A DNA stretch of 9,079 nt from the NCBI GenBank assembly GCA_023265785.1, contig JAHFSL010000068.1, positions 1 through 9,079 of the forward strand. Direction: 5' to 3'. Shown here in pieces: positions 6,976 through 9,079 of this stretch. The notes beneath the pieces are model-generated. The model saw only the letters and a list, made by a program, of their open reading frames with translations. It did no database searches and was not told the DNA's origin. Each line of letters starts with the position of its first letter. Position 1 is the first letter of the stretch. This stretch comes from Candidatus Coatesiibacteriota bacterium. GTDB taxonomy: Bacteria; Oederibacteriota; CAKKQC01. The translations under genes were made by a program, and so were the position numbers.

Positions 6976-8943
6976 ATGACGGCCGCGCAATATATAGGAT
7001 GGGTGCGGTATGACCTGCTGTCGTACCAGGGATTCAAGCTGGTGAAGCGCGAGTTCCCCGAGCTGTGGGGGAAGGCCCGGATCTTCGACGAGGCCGTGGC
7101 CATCAACCGGATGGGCCGGTACCGCATCCCCGGGGCCGTCATCACCCTGTTCCTCGCCGCCCTGGCCGTGGCCACCCGCCGCGCCGGCGTGACCCAGGGC
7201 ACCGACCTGCCCGTCCTCGTCTCCGCCGCCGCCATGCTGGTCGTCCTCGTCGCCGCACTCGCCGTGGCGTCCGTCTCGACGGTCCTCCTGTGCTTCAAGG
7301 CCGCGGACGACCTGCCCATGATGGAACTCATGGCCGACCTGGGCCGGGTCAAGGCGCTCATTCCCAGCCCCGGGGCGGTGGATGCTTTCGAGTATTACGG
7401 CGCGCTGGTCCTGGTGTTCGAGAAGCCGCTGGCCTCGGCCAAGCGCGACAAGCTGATCAGCATGCGCCAGGCCTCGCCGCTGGGGCGGATGGTGACCGAC
7501 CTCTGGATCGTGGAACTCGACGCCGGGACGATCTACGCGCTGGATGTGCCCTGGACCATCCGAAAGTTCGTGCCGCCGCTCCAGGACGTCATCGGGCGCA
7601 AGAACGACGCGCCGCCCGTGGCCGAACCGGCGGAAGTGTTCGGCCAGCGGGGCGCCCGGACGGGAGTGGCCTGGGTCACGCTGGGGCTCATCGCCTTCAT
7701 GACGGTCCTGCATGTCGGGCTCCATACCGTCCATGCGGAGACCATCGAACTGCACCTCCTGCGGGCCGGCGCCGAGAGCACCAAGCTCGTCCAGGCGGGC
7801 GAGTGGTGGCGGCTGATCACCTCCATGTACCTGCACATCAGCTGGGACCACATCGGGTGGAACCTCGTGATCTTCTTTGAATTGTCCCGGGGCGTGGAAC
7901 AGCTGTTCGGGTCGGCGTGGACGATGGCCCTCTTCGTCCTGACCGGCCTGCTGGCGAACCTGGTGTCCATCGCGGCGGTGGGCGACACCGGACTCGGGCT
8001 GGGCGCCTCGGGGGCGATCTGCGGCAGTGGCGGGATCCTGATCGGGGTCCTCCTGTTGCGCAGCCGGAACCTGTCAGTGCGGTACCGCAGTCACCTCTAC
8101 CTGGCCGGCATCATGCTGGTCCGGATCATCTACATGGGCTTCGCCCACAACCCGCTGAACGCGGGCGGCAACTGGGCTCACCTGGGCGGGGCGCTGGCGG
8201 GCCTGCCGTTCGGGCTGTTCCTGCCCTTCAAGGGGGAAGAGAAACCCAGTCCGTGGCGCGGCGCGCTCTGGGGTGCGGCGGCCACGGCTCTCACCGTGAT
8301 CGCGTGGGGGATGGTGGGCCTCGTGTCATGGAACTGGCAGCCGGCCGAGTTCACGACCTGGCGGTCGCCGGAGGTCCGGGCCATCGTGGAGGTGCCCGAT
8401 GGCTGGTGGGGGCGGGAGCGGCGCGGCCACGGCGAGGCCGTGGTCACCAACTGGCTGGGCGCGGGGGTGCAGTTCGACCATGGCTACGACGACATCGCGG
8501 GCATCTTCGAGTGGCCGGCCTACGCCCTGCGGGACTATATTTACGGGAAGGCGCGCAAGATGCGCGGCGGGGAGAAGAGCAATTTCTGGCGGTACCCGGA
8601 GGAGGCCACGGTGGAGCTCGAGCTCAAGGACCTGGAGCCTTCCTTCACGACCTTCGCGGAGGGCAAGGCGCTCCGGGTCACCTACCGGCTGGCGACCTCG
8701 GTCACGATCTGGCACTATTTCCTCTTTCCCGAGCGGTGGGGGGACACGATGGAGGTGGAGGATTACTTCCTGCCCCTCAAGGAGGGCTACCTGCACGCCT
8801 CCTTCCTGTGTCAGGACCGTGATCGCGAGTACTACCGTCCCATCTTCGGGCGGATTCGCAACACCCTGAAGACCATGGAGCAGCCCGCGGACTGGATCCC
8901 CAAGGCCTCCACCGCCCCGTCAGCCGGGGCGGCCGGGTACTGA
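6976..8943 (+). CDS. Rhomboid-family intramembrane serine protease with large N- and C-terminal extensions
   Basis: A 655-residue integral membrane protein. The rhomboid core spans about 229-420: GEWWRLITSMYLH at 275-287, then His287, His292 and Asn296 (YLHISWDHIGWN), the nucleophile Ser345 in GASGAI (bases 8008-8010), and His402 in AHLGGALAGL (8179-8181). The catalytic dyad and oxyanion residues are therefore all present and it should be an active protease that cuts within or near membrane helices; its substrate is unknown. Before the core lie an amphipathic start, two helices (about 51-67 and 79-104) and a soluble stretch of about 110 residues. After it come a seventh helix (about 427-450) and a soluble domain of about 200 residues rich in aromatic and charged residues. 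If the usual orientation holds, that domain is outside the cytoplasm (inference). ATG 6976 is preferred over in-frame TTG 6967, which has AGG immediately against it. Rhomboid assignment is firm; the extensions are unassigned. Confidence 0.9.
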   Translation: MTAAQYIGWVRYDLLSYQGFKLVKREFPELWGKARIFDEAVAINRMGRYRIPGAVITLFLAALAVATRRAGVTQGTDLPVLVSAAAMLVVLVAALAVASVSTVLLCFKAADDLPMMELMADLGRVKALIPSPGAVDAFEYYGALVLVFEKPLASAKRDKLISMRQASPLGRMVTDLWIVELDAGTIYALDVPWTIRKFVPPLQDVIGRKNDAPPVAEPAEVFGQRGARTGVAWVTLGLIAFMTVLHVGLHTVHAETIELHLLRAGAESTKLVQAGEWWRLITSMYLHISWDHIGWNLVIFFELSRGVEQLFGSAWTMALFVLTGLLANLVSIAAVGDTGLGLGASGAICGSGGILIGVLLLRSRNLSVRYRSHLYLAGIMLVRIIYMGFAHNPLNAGGNWAHLGGALAGLPFGLFLPFKGEEKPSPWRGALWGAAATALTVIAWGMVGLVSWNWQPAEFTTWRSPEVRAIVEVPDGWWGRERRGHGEAVVTNWLGAGVQFDHGYDDIAGIFEWPAYALRDYIYGKARKMRGGEKSNFWRYPEEATVELELKDLEPSFTTFAEGKALRVTYRLATSVTIWHYFLFPERWGDTMEVEDYFLPLKEGYLHASFLCQDRDREYYRPIFGRIRNTLKTMEQPADWIPKASTAPSAGAAGY

Positions 8944-8986
8944 CCTGACGCGGCGCGGGCGCGAGGCAGGCGCGGGGGTCCTGCCC

Positions 8987-9079
8987 TTGGCCGGCCTGCT
9001 CGCGGCGGCCGCCGCGCTCCAGCTCCTGCTGGGCCTCGCACGGTCCGCCGCGCTGGCCCGCTGGCTGGGGGCCGCGGAG
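8987..9079 (+). CDS. Possible start of a hydrophobic protein, cut by the window edge
   Basis: Frame 2 is open from the rhomboid stop to the end of the window and encodes a clearly hydrophobic run, AGLLAAAAALQLLLGLA, as expected of a signal peptide or membrane anchor. The only conventional start in frame is TTG 8987, with a G run at 8974-8978 as possible ribosome binding site. An upstream CTG at 8945 would add basic residues (TRRGRE) in front of the helix. Only about 30 codons are visible, so I cannot name a family. In DNA this rich in GC, Ala/Leu runs arise easily in wrong frames, hence low confidence. Confidence 0.25.
   Translation, partial: MAGLLAAAAALQLLLGLARSAALARWLGAAE

Noticed and set aside
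6991..6996. TATATA as a -10 box for the rhomboid gene
   Set aside because: It lies inside the coding region, after the chosen ATG, and encodes part of a Tyr-Ile-Gly stretch. No matching -35 is seen.
6091..7851. Long open frame on the - strand spanning the end of thiC, folE and the rhomboid start
   Set aside because: It runs antisense to three genes with clear conserved motifs. The translation is rich in His, Gly, Asp and Arg, as expected of a shadow frame.
8965..8985. GGCAGG/CCTGCC inverted repeat after the rhomboid gene as a terminator
   Set aside because: It has only six base pairs around a nine-base loop with no T run. Such pairs are common by chance in DNA this rich in GC.
8832..9041. 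Open frame on the - strand at the right edge
   Set aside because: It is an Arg/Ala/Gly/Pro-rich translation overlapping the rhomboid end, with no recognisable domain.

Overview
The window is 9,079 bases of GC-rich, tightly packed bacterial DNA. Every recognisable gene lies on the + strand. Several starts are GTG, and four of the gene junctions overlap stop and start codons. ThiC, NadA, FolE and an Mrp-type P-loop protein point to an ordinary free-living bacterium with its own cofactor synthesis. The two-membrane-helix HAMP cyclase and the base composition would fit a high-GC lineage of Gram-negative type (for example Myxococcota, Rokubacteria/NC10 or relatives). I cannot place it more precisely from sequence alone. 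I see no rRNA or tRNA gene, insertion sequence, CRISPR array or phage gene.

Region 1 (1-2042), signalling. The C-terminal end of one class III nucleotide cyclase overlaps (TGATG) a complete membrane-bound HAMP-class III cyclase. Both catalytic domains are degenerate, in complementary ways. The upstream one has lost the transition-state Asn/Arg pair. The downstream one keeps Asn/Arg and the purine-selecting Lys/Thr but has lost the first metal-binding Asp, and the second is Glu. This is the division of labour seen in mammalian adenylyl cyclase C1/C2, and it suggests an obligate heterodimer encoded by adjacent genes. The metal half of the upstream protein lies outside the window.

Region 2 (2043-6888), cofactor and iron-sulfur operon. 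After a short gap with a TATAAT box and a clear ribosome binding site come nadA (NAD), an Mrp/ApbC Fe-S carrier ATPase, a 108-residue DUF971 protein with two CxCxxC motifs, thiC (thiamine pyrimidine) and folE (first step of folate synthesis). NadA and ThiC are both [4Fe-4S] enzymes, and the Mrp plus DUF971 genes reproduce, split in two, the domain order of the chloroplast Fe-S carrier HCF101. The natural reading is a carrier module transcribed together with its client enzymes. Junctions downstream of mrp overlap (TAGTG, ATGA, GTGA), which suggests translational coupling.

Region 3 (6889-9079). An 87-base gap holds a strong hairpin and separates folE from a large rhomboid-family intramembrane protease. 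The protease has an intact Ser/His dyad, about 225 extra residues before the rhomboid core and a soluble C-terminal domain of about 200 residues that I cannot assign firmly. The last 136 bases hold only the possible start of another, hydrophobic protein that runs off the edge.
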